Below are positions 16,354 to 24,662 of a stretch of DNA of 64,000 nt, piece after piece. Origin of the DNA: Streptomyces sp. TS71-3. Its GTDB lineage: Bacteria > Actinomycetota > Actinomycetes > Streptomycetales > Streptomycetaceae. Under the pieces are notes generated by a model that had not been told where the DNA came from, did not search any database, and saw only the letters and a list, made by a program, of their open reading frames with translations. Every line of letters begins with the position of its first letter. Position 1 is the stretch's first letter. The DNA lies in contig NZ_BNEL01000001.1 in NCBI RefSeq assembly GCF_018327685.1, positions 1,488,001 to 1,552,000 on the forward strand, given 5' to 3'. Position numbers and translations under genes: made by a program.

Positions 16354-17336
16354 TACGGCAGGCGGTAGTGCTTCAGGAACCGCCACAGGACCTCGTGGGC
16401 CTCGATGGTCTGCGTGGTCTTGCCTCCGCCGCTGTAGCTGTCGGCGCCCGGCCAGGTGTGCCCGCCCCCGGCGACGGCGACGTGCTCGACCCGCGTTCGG
16501 CCGTCCGCGCCGGCCCAGGTGGACTCGGTGATGTCGGGTTCGATCACCCGGTCGGGCAGCTGCTCGGTGCAGCCGTCGCGCTCCGCCCAGCCCGCCACCC
16601 AGTCAGGGATGGCCGGCAGGCCCCGGTCCTCGTCGCCCGCGTACGGGATGGTGGTGTCGCCCGTGCCGTGGAAGTCGATGACCGGCACCGGGCGGGACGG
16701 GTGGCAGTCGGCGCTGGTGCCGGTGCCCGGGTAGAAGGCGCCGGACACCGGGGCTATCGCCGTGATCCGGTCCGCCATGCGGCAGGCGAGCAGGCCGGTG
16801 AACCCGGCGCCGTTGGACTTCCCGGTCGCGTACACGCGCCGGCTGTCGAGGCAGAGCTGGTCCTCCAGGGCCGTCAGCAGGTCGCCGGTGAACGCCACGT
16901 CGTCCACCCCGGGCGCCTCGTAGGGCGCGCCCTGCCAGGCCTGGCGGTCGCCCTCGCCGGTGCCGACGACTCCGTCGGGGTAGGCGACGACGGCGGGGAG
17001 CGTGGAGAGCTTCGAGAACTCCTCCGTGCCGGCGCCGGTGTTGCCGCGCCCGTGGAAGGCGAGGATCACGGGCCAGGGGCGGTCGGCCCGGTACCCGGCG
17101 GGCAGGTGGAGCTGGTAGGTGCGCTCCCGGCCCCCGCTGGCGAGGGTGTGCAGCACGCTGGTGCCGGGTTGTTGGGGTGCGGTGGTCTGGCATCCGGCGG
17201 TGGGCGCGGGAACGTCGGCGGCTGCTGCGGGAACGGCACCGGCGGGGGCTGGTGCCGCGGCCAGTCCGGCGAGTGCGGTGAGGACCGCGGTGGCCATCGC
17301 GCTGAGGGTGCGCAGGCGGGTGGAGTTTCTCTTCAC
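16353..17336 (-). CDS. Secreted PHB depolymerase/feruloyl-esterase-like alpha/beta hydrolase
   Basis: The product is 327 aa with a Sec signal peptide (basic MKRNSTR, hydrophobic core, cleavage near AGAVPAAAA). The mature domain is of the LpqC/esterase_phb type: oxyanion HGRGNTG, nucleophile GKSNGAG instead of the commoner GXSXG context, Asp in IDFHGTGDTTIPY, and His in GGGHTWPG. Such enzymes cleave polyhydroxybutyrate or feruloyl/acetyl esters of plant xylan. GTG at 17336 has GGAG at 17347-17344. Longer frames upstream run through an intergenic repeat. Confidence 0.88.
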   Translation of the reverse strand: MKRNSTRLRTLSAMATAVLTALAGLAAAPAPAGAVPAAAADVPAPTAGCQTTAPQQPGTSVLHTLASGGRERTYQLHLPAGYRADRPWPVILAFHGRGNTGAGTEEFSKLSTLPAVVAYPDGVVGTGEGDRQAWQGAPYEAPGVDDVAFTGDLLTALEDQLCLDSRRVYATGKSNGAGFTGLLACRMADRITAIAPVSGAFYPGTGTSADCHPSRPVPVIDFHGTGDTTIPYAGDEDRGLPAIPDWVAGWAERDGCTEQLPDRVIEPDITESTWAGADGRTRVEHVAVAGGGHTWPGADSYSGGGKTTQTIEAHEVLWRFLKHYRLP

Positions 17337-17409
17337 GGCAGGCTCCTTCCGCCGGCCGGGCATGCGGCCGGCCGGCTGGGCGCGGGTACGGGGGCGGGCG
17401 TGTCTTTGC

Positions 17410-17520
17410 TCCCCCACTGCCTTGAAGGCGTGGGAGGTGCCCCCATCCCCGTGCCCCTTCGTGGGTGCGGTTGGTGCAAGGTGACCCCGGCGCCCCGAGG
17501 GGGCGCGGGGAACTGCGCGA
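17410..17520. repeat. Two adjacent intergenic repeats
   Basis: At 17410-17452 lies a CCCCACTGCCTTGAAGGCG element, seen again near 48680 and inside the element at 57.7 kb. It is followed by an inverted copy of the GGGGCGCGGGGAACTGCGCGA motif at 17500-17520. No gene lies between the esterase start (17336) and the creatininase stop (17649). Confidence 0.7.
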
Positions 17521-17648
17521 GCAACCACCCGCCGGGGGATGGTCCGGGGTGAGCGATGAAGGCCCCCTTGAGGCGGTGGGGCCGGCCCCCGGCCGGTTGA
17601 CTCGGTTCCGGCCACCGACCCGGGGAACGCGAGCGGACGGCTCCCGCC

Positions 17649-18446
17649 TCAGGAGTCCAGCCACTCCTCGGCGAAGCCGACAATGCGGGACACGACGGCG
17701 TCGACGACCGCACGGCCGTCCTCCGCCGTCGCGGCGCCCGGGTCGCCGAGCACGCCGTTGGCGCTGAGCTGGTCGTAGCGGACGGTGAGGGTGGGGTGGC
17801 CGGCGCGGCGGGCCAGCCGGGCGAGCGGGGTGAGCTCGCTGGTGGAGGTGGTGCCGGCGGTCAGCCGGTCGCGGTGCACGAGGTGGGGTGCCAGGTGGAG
17901 CATCTGGGCGGTCTCGGCCTCGCCGCTGTGCCCGTGCACCTCGCTGACCCGCATGCCGGCCACCACGTCGGCGGCCAGCGCGGTCAGCGGCGTCCAGGCG
18001 AACTGGAGGTCGGGATGGGTGGCCAGGAGGTCCTGGGCGACCGTCGTGAGGGTGGCGTTGTTCCCGCCGTGGCCGGTCACCACCAGGACCTTGCGCCAGC
18101 CGTGCCGGTACAGCCCGGCGACGTACTCGCGGACCACCGTCGCCAGCGTGCCGGTGGTCAGGGTGATCGTGCCGGCGAAGGCGAGGTGGTGCGGGGAGAC
18201 CCCCACCGGCAGGATGGGCCCGATCACCGCGCGCCCCGCGAGCCCGGCGGCCACCAGGTCGGCCACCCGCTCGGCACGGATCGTGTCCGTCGCGAGCGGG
18301 AGGCCCGGGCCGTGCTGCTCGAAGGCCCCGGCGGGGAGCAGCACGATCGGTGCCGAGGTCACCGCCGCGGCGGCCTCCTGCGTGGTCATCTCGGCCAGCC
18401 GGTAGGTGCGTTCGGGCTTCGGCGGGTGGCCGGACGGCACGCTCAC
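17649..18446 (-). CDS. Creatininase-family amidohydrolase
   Basis: This 265-aa protein has the creatininase/MftE fold markers: ALLPAGAFEQHGPGLPLATD (first metal Glu/His), THHLAFAGT-type loop, VTGHGGNNA, and HGHSGEAETAQML. Family members are metal-dependent cyclic-amide hydrolases; one branch, MftE, matures mycofactocin, but no mycofactocin genes lie nearby. GTG at 18446 overlaps the TGA of the GntR gene by four bases (GTGA), so the pair is cotranslated. The regulator is therefore probably its dedicated controller. Confidence 0.88.
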   Translation of the reverse strand: MSVPSGHPPKPERTYRLAEMTTQEAAAAVTSAPIVLLPAGAFEQHGPGLPLATDTIRAERVADLVAAGLAGRAVIGPILPVGVSPHHLAFAGTITLTTGTLATVVREYVAGLYRHGWRKVLVVTGHGGNNATLTTVAQDLLATHPDLQFAWTPLTALAADVVAGMRVSEVHGHSGEAETAQMLHLAPHLVHRDRLTAGTTSTSELTPLARLARRAGHPTLTVRYDQLSANGVLGDPGAATAEDGRAVVDAVVSRIVGFAEEWLDS

Positions 18447-19132
18447 CGCTCGTCCCCGCCGAAGTCGGCGGTGGCCACGGACGCCCGGATCGCTTCCAGG
18501 TGTTCGCGGGTGAGCCGTTCCGCCTGTGCCGCGTCCCCTTCGTGGACGGCGCGGAGGATGCGGATGTGCTCGTTGTGGTCGCGCGCCCGGTCGTTGTACC
18601 GGTGGCGGATCTCGACCTGCTCGCGCGCCCTGACGTCGAGCAGCGCTTCCACGGTCTCCCGCAGCAGGGCGTTGCCGCTGGTCGCGGCGAGCGCCACATG
18701 GAAGTGCACGGACTGCCGCAGCGACTCCTCCGGTGGATACAGGGCGTTGGAGGCGGCGCTCTCCAGCAGGGCGAGCCCTTCTGGAACGCGGACACGGGCG
18801 GCCATGGCCGCGACGGCGGGCTCGATGACGAGGCGGGTCTCCACGAGTTCGAGGACCGACCTGCGAGTGCCGCGCGGCTGATGGGGGTTGGCCAGCAGCC
18901 GCCGCTCGACGCCCGGTCCCACGTAGGTCCCCGAGCCGTGCCGGAACTCCACCACCCCGGTGGCCTCCAGCCGCCGGAGCGCCTCCCGCACGGTGGGCGT
19001 GGTGACGTCGAACCGGCGGGCGAGCTCACGCGACGAGGCGAGGGCGTCACCGGGGGCCAGCCCCTGGGTGTGGATGATCTCGACGATGTCGTCCGCCAGG
19101 CGCTCGGACAACGACAGCTCACGACGACTCAT
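18443..19132 (-). CDS. GntR-family regulator, FadR subgroup
   Basis: This 229-aa regulator has an N-terminal winged helix (residues about 8-72; TPTVREALRRLEATGVVEFRHGSG) and an all-helical FCD effector domain with the metal-site histidines (HFHVALAATSGN, DHNEHIRILRAV). It is coupled to the creatininase gene. The ATG at 19132 has no Shine-Dalgarno sequence: the bases just upstream are TAATCACTTT, so the transcript may be leaderless. A direct repeat upstream is a candidate autoregulatory site. Confidence 0.92.
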   Translation of the reverse strand: MSRRELSLSERLADDIVEIIHTQGLAPGDALASSRELARRFDVTTPTVREALRRLEATGVVEFRHGSGTYVGPGVERRLLANPHQPRGTRRSVLELVETRLVIEPAVAAMAARVRVPEGLALLESAASNALYPPEESLRQSVHFHVALAATSGNALLRETVEALLDVRAREQVEIRHRYNDRARDHNEHIRILRAVHEGDAAQAERLTREHLEAIRASVATADFGGDER

Positions 19133-19160
19133 AAAGTGATTAGATCAGTAGATCAGTGGA
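19133..19160 (-). promoter_or_regulatory. Candidate promoter/operator of the GntR-creatininase operon
   Basis: Reading on the minus strand, CTGATCTA occurs twice in tandem (nine-base step) followed by ATCAC, immediately before the ATG. The A+T-rich stretch contrasts sharply with its surroundings. It is likely the -10 region of a leaderless promoter overlapped by a FadR-type operator; the assignment is inference. Confidence 0.5.
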
Positions 19161-19415
19161 GGGTCAATGTCGGCGGCACGCCCTCCGTCGCCCAGGGGGC
19201 TGTGGTGGGTTGTGGGTTGCGCAGGCAGTTCCCCGCACCGTTGGGCGCGAAGCGCCCCGAAAAGGGGCGCGGGGAACTGCGCGACCAGCCACGACGAAAG
19301 CCGCAGATCGCCACCACCCCAGGGGGCAAACGCGGTCGTGCCCGCCCCACCGCCAGGTGGACCGGGCACGAAGCCGGGGTTCCCGCACGAAGCCGTGTGG
19401 GCGCGGCGCGGCACC
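19161..19415. repeat. Intergenic spacer with an inverted pair of the dispersed repeat
   Basis: The motif is present at 19221-19240 (slightly degenerate) and inverted at 19263-19283, with GGGCGCGAAGCGCCC between them. The three parts could fold into one long imperfect hairpin. Nothing else is recognisable before the membrane-protein stop codon. Confidence 0.6.
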
Positions 19416-20108
19416 TCACCGCTGGGGCTGCGGCACCCGCCGTCCCGCCGGCAACGCGGTCCCGGTCGCCCCGCGCGCCCCGCGCGCACTGCGCACCGTG
19501 CTGATCCCCAGCGCCAGCAGCCAGTAGCTGAGGATGGCACCCATCATCGCGGTGGTCCCCCAGCCGTTCGCCGCGTAGAAGTGGGAAGGGGCGTTGCCGA
19601 AGAACAGGGACGGCGCGAACGCCAGGTTGGCCGCCGCGAGCACGTAGGCGGACCTCGCCGTCCAGCGCGGGAGCATGCCGGTGCGGGAGATCGCGTAGCC
19701 GAGGGCGGTCAGGAAGAGCGCGAGGAGCACGCGGCCGATGGTCCCGTAGAGGATGTACGTGCCGTTGACGGTGATGGTCGGATCGATCCGCCGGTCCGCG
19801 GCGATGACCGCGCCGGCCTCCAGGCCGCTGGAGACCAGGGTGACCGTGCAGTACGCCAGCCCCGCCGCGAAGGCGAGGGTGCCGGCCCACTCGTACTCGG
19901 GGTTGACCCGCCTGACGAGCTCCCGCAGGCCGGTCACGAAGACGAGCAGGAAGGCGAGCGCGAAGATCCCGATGAGGAGCCGGGCCAGGACGTTGGCGTC
20001 GGTCGGCGGTCCCGAGTACACGAAGTAGAGCGGCACCTCAAGGATGAGGGCGGCCGCGGTGGCGATGCCGGCGGCGCCGGTGAGGCGCCTTGCGAGGGTC
20101 TCGTTCAT
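19416..20108 (-). CDS. Multispan membrane protein, DUF4386-like
   Basis: The product is 230 aa with about six or seven hydrophobic helices: residues 8-30, 42-62, 76-100, 120-142, 155-175 and 185-205. The layout resembles the DUF4386 family of uncharacterised membrane proteins (LTGAAGIATAAALILEVPLYF, GTIGRVLLALFLTALGYAISRTG). ATG at 20108 follows GGAGACGGGAACCCC. There is no catalytic motif and no partner gene in the same direction. Function unknown. Confidence 0.75.
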   Translation of the reverse strand: MNETLARRLTGAAGIATAAALILEVPLYFVYSGPPTDANVLARLLIGIFALAFLLVFVTGLRELVRRVNPEYEWAGTLAFAAGLAYCTVTLVSSGLEAGAVIAADRRIDPTITVNGTYILYGTIGRVLLALFLTALGYAISRTGMLPRWTARSAYVLAAANLAFAPSLFFGNAPSHFYAANGWGTTAMMGAILSYWLLALGISTVRSARGARGATGTALPAGRRVPQPQR

Positions 20109-20486
20109 GGGGTTCCCGTCTCCTCGGGTGCGGTCCGGATGCGTTCCGGGTGGTCTGCCAGGTGCGTCGTGCACGCGTCCGGGGCTCGTCCTGGGGCCGT
20201 CCTGGGCGCGTCGTCCGCCGGCGTGGACTCCGTGCCGACGCCCAGAATCCTCGCCGGGGCGCGCCGTGGAGTCCCTGGCCCCAGGCGGTGGACCGGCGGT
20301 GTACCTGGCACCACCCCCCGTGCGGGGGCCGGACGCCGCTGAGGCCCCACGGCACCGGGCGCCGCGGGAAAGCGCAGGTCACGGCGGTGTGCACCGCGCC
20401 CCGCTCCGAGTCACCCTGGAAGGGAGGCCCCCGGGCCGCCGTAGCGGAGCCCGGTGCGGGGCCGCCACGGAGGAGAGGGACGCATC
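20109..20486. other. Divergent intergenic region, no gene seen
   Basis: The 378 bases separate the minus-strand membrane protein from the plus-strand phosphoribosyltransferase and must hold both promoters. Apart from a small CCCCC-GTGC-GGGGG hairpin at about 20317-20330, I see no recognisable site and no coding frame. Confidence 0.5.
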
Positions 20487-21134
20487 GTGATCTATCAGGA
20501 CCGTGTCGAGGCGGGCCGCCGGCTGGCCGGGGCCCTGTCGCACCTGGCGGATGAGGACGCCGCCGTGCTGGGCCTGCCCAGGGGAGGCGTGCCGGTCGCC
20601 CGGCAGGTCGCCGACGCGCTCGGCGCTCCCCTGGACGTCTGCCTGGTGCGCAAGCTCGGCGTGCCGTTCCAGCCGGAGCTGGCGATGGGCGCGATCGGTG
20701 AGGGCGGCGTGCGGGTCATCAACAACGAGGTGATGCGCGGCGCCCACGTGATGCCCGAGGACGTTGCCGAGGTCGAGGAGCGCGAGCGCGCGGTGCTGGA
20801 GCGCCGGGCACGGCAGTACCGGGGCGAACGGCAGCCGGTGGAGCTGGCCGGGCGCACCGTCGTGGTGGTCGACGACGGCGTGGCCACCGGGTCGACCGCG
20901 CGGGCCGCGTGCCGGATCGTGCGGGCCCGCGGCGCGGGGCGCACCGTGCTCGCCGTGCCCGTGGCACCGTACGGTTGGACCGAGCGGCTGCGCGACGAGG
21001 CCGACGAGCTGGTCAGCCCCGAGACGCCCCGGGACTTCTGGGCCATCGGCCAGTTCTACGCCGACTTCGCGCAGGTCGACGACGACGAGGTGATCGCCTG
21101 CCTGAGCGCCACGACCCCGCGCTCGCGGCACTGA
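20487..21134 (+). CDS. Phosphoribosyltransferase-fold protein
   Basis: This 215-aa protein has a type I phosphoribosyltransferase fold. The PRPP-binding signature VVVVDDGVATGSTA is at about 128-141, preceded by GLPRGGVPVARQVADALG and RKLGVPFQPELAMGAIGEGG. Proteins of this small family are widespread next to hydrolases and are often annotated only by fold; the base is unknown. GTG at 20487 follows AGGAGAGGGA. It ends 36 bases before the CapA-like gene, so they are probably cotranscribed. Cytoplasmic. Confidence 0.85.
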   Translation: MIYQDRVEAGRRLAGALSHLADEDAAVLGLPRGGVPVARQVADALGAPLDVCLVRKLGVPFQPELAMGAIGEGGVRVINNEVMRGAHVMPEDVAEVEERERAVLERRARQYRGERQPVELAGRTVVVVDDGVATGSTARAACRIVRARGAGRTVLAVPVAPYGWTERLRDEADELVSPETPRDFWAIGQFYADFAQVDDDEVIACLSATTPRSRH

Positions 21135-21170
21135 CGCGGCCCTGACCGGGACCGTCTGGACGGTGGACCG

Positions 21171-22292
21171 GTGGACGCCGGCACGGTCACCCTGTTCCTC
21201 TGCGGAGACGTGATGCTCGGCCGGGGCGTGGACCAGATCCTGCCGCACCCCTCGGACCCGGAGCTGCGGGAAGGGTACGTCCGCGACGCGCGCGACTACG
21301 TGGCGCTCGCCGAGTCCGAGAACGGCCCGGTGCCCCGCCCGGCCGGCTACTCCTGGCCGTGGGGCGAGGCACTGGCGGTGCTCGACGAGGCGGCGCCCGC
21401 GGCACGAGTGGTGAACCTGGAGACGAGCGTGACCGGGTCCCGTGACTTCGCCCCGGACAAGGGCGTCCACTACCGGATGAGCCCGGCCAACCTGCCCTGC
21501 CTGGCCGCCGTCCGCCCGGACGTCACGGTGCTGGCCAACAACCACGTGCTCGACTTCGGCCGCCGCGGTCTCGCCGAGACCCTCGACACGCTGGACGCCG
21601 CCGGGCTCAGGACCGCCGGCGCGGGCCGGGACGCGGCCGGGTCGCGCGACCCCGCCGTCGTCCCGCTGCCCGCGGACGGCGCAGGCGGCCGGCTGCTGGT
21701 GTTCTCCTTCGGCCTGCCGAGCAGCGGGATCCCCTACGGCTGGGCTGCCGGAGAGCGCCGCTCCGGCGTGGACCTGGCGGTGGCCCCGGCCGCCTTCGGT
21801 GCGTCGCTCGCCGAGCGGGTGCGCGCGGCGCGGCGGCCGGGCGACATCGTCGTCGCCTCGGTCCACTGGGGCGGCAACTGGGGCTACGACGTCGCCCCCG
21901 CAGAGGCGCGCCTCGCGCACGCGCTGGTCGACGCGGGCGTGGACATCGTGCACGGCCACTCCTCGCACCACCCCCGCCCGCTGGAGGTGTACCACGGCAG
22001 GCTGGTGCTGTACGGCTGCGGCGACCTCGTCGACGACTACGAGGGCATAGCCGGCCACGAGGAGTACCGCGACGACCTCAGGCTGCTGTACCTGGCGACC
22101 GTGGAACGGAACACCGGCCGGCTGGCCGACGTCCGCATGGTCCCGCTACAGGCCCACCGGATGCGACTGCGCCACCCCTCACCGGAGGACACCGCGTGGC
22201 TCCGGGACGCCCTGGACGACGCCAGCCGCCCCTACGGCACCCGGATCGATCCCGCACCGGGCGGCGCCCTCGCGCTCCGGCGCGCCGGGTAG
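21171..22292 (+). CDS. CapA/PgsA-type metallophosphatase-fold protein
   Basis: This 373-aa protein matches the CapA family (capsule / poly-gamma-glutamate synthesis). The fold markers are GDVMLGRGVDQ at the N-terminus, NLETSVT, LANNHVLDFG, VASVHWGGNWGY and VHGHSSHHPRPLEVY. These supply the Asp, Asn and His ligands of a calcineurin-like metal site. No signal peptide or membrane helix is visible, unlike classic CapA, so it is probably cytoplasmic with another substrate. The GTG start at 21171 lacks a strong ribosome site. A perfect hairpin follows the stop. Confidence 0.85.
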   Translation: MDAGTVTLFLCGDVMLGRGVDQILPHPSDPELREGYVRDARDYVALAESENGPVPRPAGYSWPWGEALAVLDEAAPAARVVNLETSVTGSRDFAPDKGVHYRMSPANLPCLAAVRPDVTVLANNHVLDFGRRGLAETLDTLDAAGLRTAGAGRDAAGSRDPAVVPLPADGAGGRLLVFSFGLPSSGIPYGWAAGERRSGVDLAVAPAAFGASLAERVRAARRPGDIVVASVHWGGNWGYDVAPAEARLAHALVDAGVDIVHGHSSHHPRPLEVYHGRLVLYGCGDLVDDYEGIAGHEEYRDDLRLLYLATVERNTGRLADVRMVPLQAHRMRLRHPSPEDTAWLRDALDDASRPYGTRIDPAPGGALALRRAG

Positions 22293-22294
22293 GG

Positions 22295-22318
22295 GAGCAG
22301 CCGCGTGGGCGGCTGCTC
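22295..22318. terminator. Bidirectional hairpin terminator
   Basis: A perfect 10-bp stem (22295-22304 with 22309-22318) and a GTGG loop sit three bases after the CapA stop codon, between convergent genes. Confidence 0.8.
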
Positions 22319-22360
22319 AACCGGGCCTCGGCCTCTCCTCGACAAGGGGCGAGGGCTCTC

Positions 22361-23713
22361 TTAAGCCGCGCGGACGAGCTCCCTTGCCCTCTCGTTGAAG
22401 TCGGCCACGAGACGGTGCCGACCGAAGGGCCGCATTCTGCGCTGTAGATCCTGTACTGCCTCGACCGCGCGTGAGGACGTGACTTGCTTCGTCAGGGAGA
22501 GCGTGCGGACACCTGCGGCGTAAGCAGAGTCGAGGTCACGTCGTTGCAGATGAGACACCGCCAACGCGGCTTGCGACATGGCACCGCGTCGCGCCCTCTT
22601 CTGCATCTTGGCGTGAGCGATGGACCGTCGGGCGTGCTCTTCCGCAGCGGGCGCGTCGTCCAGATCGCGGAAGGTGTTCGCATGTTCCCCGTGCAGGTAC
22701 GCCGGGTCGATGAACGCCGCCCAGTCGGGTTCGTTGTCGAGGTCGACGTGTTCATAGGCCTGTTCCGACTGTGAAACGGCATGTGCTGCCGCCGACTTCT
22801 CGCCGAGCAGAGCGAGGGCTCGTGCCTCCAGGCACCACAGGTCGGCCAGGCACGCCGGTGAATTCGCCTTCGACAGCCCGAGCCGGCCGGCCTGTGCCAG
22901 CCGGCGTCCCTCCGCGGGTTTGCCGAGCAGTGTTGCCTGATCGGCCATGCCTGCGAGTACGTGCGCACCGAGGGGCACGTCCTTGGACTCCTCGGCAAGG
23001 CGCAGGGATTGGATCAGGTACCTCTGCGCGGTTCCCTGCTCGCCGTTGTCGTAGGCCATCCAGCCCAACAGGTACGTCTGTTCGGCCGCTGCCTCGCAAA
23101 GCGCCCGCCGCACGTCTTCACTGTGGGTACGGCGCAGCAGGGGGTACACGTGATGCGTCACGTACTCGGCCAGGACCAGCCGCCCCGAGCCGCCACCCTG
23201 GAAGATGTCCATGTGCTGGAAGGTCGAGAACATGTTCCGCACGGCCGTCACGTCTTCCAGGCGCACGCGTCGGCCGGGTTCCGGATCTTGGTCGAGGGTG
23301 TTCATGAGCCAGTCTCGTGACGGCCCTACTCCGGCAACGGCCGCAAATGGCGCGGCTGAAAGCAACTTGCGTCGGTCCACGTCGGCTCTCCCCAAATCGG
23401 CCAGCACTTTCACGGTAGCGGTCCATGAGGCGTTGTACACCAGTGCCACATCCGAACGGGCACCCTCGCCGAGCCCAAGATCGTAAGTCGTGACCCGGAA
23501 CCCGAAGTGATCGCTGAATACGTCAGCGAGGATGTCGGGTACCGGCGCCCGCGGTGTCTCACCAGCAATCCAGCATCGGACACGCGTTGTGTCTGGGGAA
23601 ATGTGCGGCTCGTTCTGCTGCTGTGCCTTGGTTTTCACGCGCCGGGCCAACTCGCCACGGCTCATGCCGGAGCGCTCTAACCAGTGCCTGAGCTTGGCGT
23701 TCGGTGTCTTCAT
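22361..23713 (-). CDS. HTH regulator with TPR-like C-terminal region
   Basis: The product is 450 aa. The first 75 residues read as a Streptomyces-type XRE-like DNA-binding domain (LRHWLERSGMSRGELARRVK). A long helical repeat region follows, with TPR-like spacing (LCEAAAEQTYLLGWMAYDNG, AQRYLIQSLRLAEESKD, CLEARALALLGEKSAA). This build is common in Streptomyces beside small HATPase genes. ATG at 23713 has AGAAGG eight bases upstream and fits better than an upstream GTG at 23719. The gene diverges from the HATPase and synthetase-like genes. Third positions are less G/C-rich than elsewhere in the window. Confidence 0.85.
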   Translation of the reverse strand: MKTPNAKLRHWLERSGMSRGELARRVKTKAQQQNEPHISPDTTRVRCWIAGETPRAPVPDILADVFSDHFGFRVTTYDLGLGEGARSDVALVYNASWTATVKVLADLGRADVDRRKLLSAAPFAAVAGVGPSRDWLMNTLDQDPEPGRRVRLEDVTAVRNMFSTFQHMDIFQGGGSGRLVLAEYVTHHVYPLLRRTHSEDVRRALCEAAAEQTYLLGWMAYDNGEQGTAQRYLIQSLRLAEESKDVPLGAHVLAGMADQATLLGKPAEGRRLAQAGRLGLSKANSPACLADLWCLEARALALLGEKSAAAHAVSQSEQAYEHVDLDNEPDWAAFIDPAYLHGEHANTFRDLDDAPAAEEHARRSIAHAKMQKRARRGAMSQAALAVSHLQRRDLDSAYAAGVRTLSLTKQVTSSRAVEAVQDLQRRMRPFGRHRLVADFNERARELVRAA

Positions 23714-23840
23714 CGTCACGACCTTCTGTGTGGAGAGGAGCGGAACCGACACCCTTCGACACCCCCCACGACGGTATCCCGAATTCCGTCATGAGTGTTG
23801 CCTAGTCGTACACGCCGATCCGGTTGTGGGAGTGGAATAC

Positions 23841-24053
23841 ATGACGAACGCGGACCGCGCAACCCCGCCCGACTCGCGCCAAAGTCCTGCCCCGATGGCG
23901 GGCAACATCCTGGCTGCTCCGTTTCCGCGCCGCGCTCGTGGCCCCACCCTCAGCCGCCACACAAAGACCTTGGCCTGGTTCCGGAACAAGCCGAGTGTGT
24001 CGGAGCCGCGACCCGTCGTCCCCGACGCACGCGGACGAGTGGGGGCGATCTAG
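23841..24053 (+). CDS. Small basic hypothetical protein
   Basis: This 70-aa frame begins at ATG 23841 with GGGAGTGG upstream and ends in TAG, sharing one base with the GTG of the HATPase gene (TAGTG). Roughly four fifths of its codons end in G or C, which supports coding. The product is Arg/Pro-rich (PRRARGPTLSRHTKTLAWFR) with no recognisable domain. It could be a coupled leader peptide rather than a working protein. Confidence 0.42.
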   Translation: MTNADRATPPDSRQSPAPMAGNILAAPFPRRARGPTLSRHTKTLAWFRNKPSVSEPRPVVPDARGRVGAI

Positions 24054-24457
24054 TGTCCACCGATCAGAGACAATTCCGGCGGCATCCGATCTCGGTCGCC
24101 AGTGCGCGCAGGTACGTCGTCGATACCGTCGGAGACCAGGTGCCGGCCGAGCGCATCGATGACGTACTCGTGTGCGTCTCCGAACTCGCGACGAACGCCC
24201 TGCGCGCGACGCCCGCCGGCCGGAACTTCCTCGTACGAGTCACCTCCATGACTGAAGCGCTGCGTGTCGAGGTTCACGACACCGGCGACGGACGACCGCA
24301 GTTGCGGAAGGCCGAGGAGGACGAGATCCGCGGCCGCGGGCTCTTCCTGATCGACAGCTTGGCCGACGATTGGGGCTACGGCCCCCGCAACGGGCCCGGG
24401 AAAAGCGTGTGGGTTGAGTTCAAGTTCAGCGCAGCACCATCGGCGGTCGTGTGCTGA
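24053..24457 (+). CDS. HATPase-domain protein (anti-sigma-factor-like ATP-binding)
   Basis: This 134-aa protein has a single GHKL/HATPase fold like RsbW/SpoIIAB: N box in VSELATNALRATPAG, G1 box EVHDTGDGRPQL and G2 box RGRGLFLIDSLADDWG. Streptomyces encodes many such small proteins next to HTH regulators, and most have no known partner. GTG at 24053 follows GGGGGCGATCTA. It precedes the synthetase-like gene by about 205 bases. Confidence 0.88.
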   Translation: MSTDQRQFRRHPISVASARRYVVDTVGDQVPAERIDDVLVCVSELATNALRATPAGRNFLVRVTSMTEALRVEVHDTGDGRPQLRKAEEDEIRGRGLFLIDSLADDWGYGPRNGPGKSVWVEFKFSAAPSAVVC

Positions 24458-24662
24458 GACCGGGCCGGGCCAGCCGTGATCAGAGATGTGCCCGGCCACG
24501 GCCTCATCTCAGGTTGCATCACTGGCATGGCTTGCTCCTGGGACGGCAGCCGACGCGGTGACCTTCCTTGTCCACATGGGGGCGTCCTCACACCGCCGCA
24601 GCGTGGACGCCAAGCCGTGATCCGGCACGACATCGCCTTATCCGCCACCTCAAGGGGAATCC
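24458..24662 (+). promoter_or_regulatory. Leader region of the synthetase-like/ASCH operon
   Basis: The spacer contains a GGCGTCC/GGACGCC stem (24581-24587 with 24605-24611) and ends in AAGGGGAATCC before the ATG. The hairpin could be an attenuator or an upstream terminator; I find no T-box sequence or tRNA-like element. Confidence 0.3.

Noticed and set aside
17649..18446. Mycofactocin maturation enzyme MftE
   Set aside because: The creatininase fold fits, but none of the other mycofactocin genes is nearby, and coupling to a GntR gene suggests another role.
20317..20330. CCCCC-GTGC-GGGGG hairpin as a terminator
   Set aside because: It lies between divergent genes, where no transcript should end, and the stem is only five bases.
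24458..24662. T-box riboswitch in front of the synthetase-like gene
   Set aside because: Only one seven-base stem is present; the conserved T-box sequence and specifier structure are absent.
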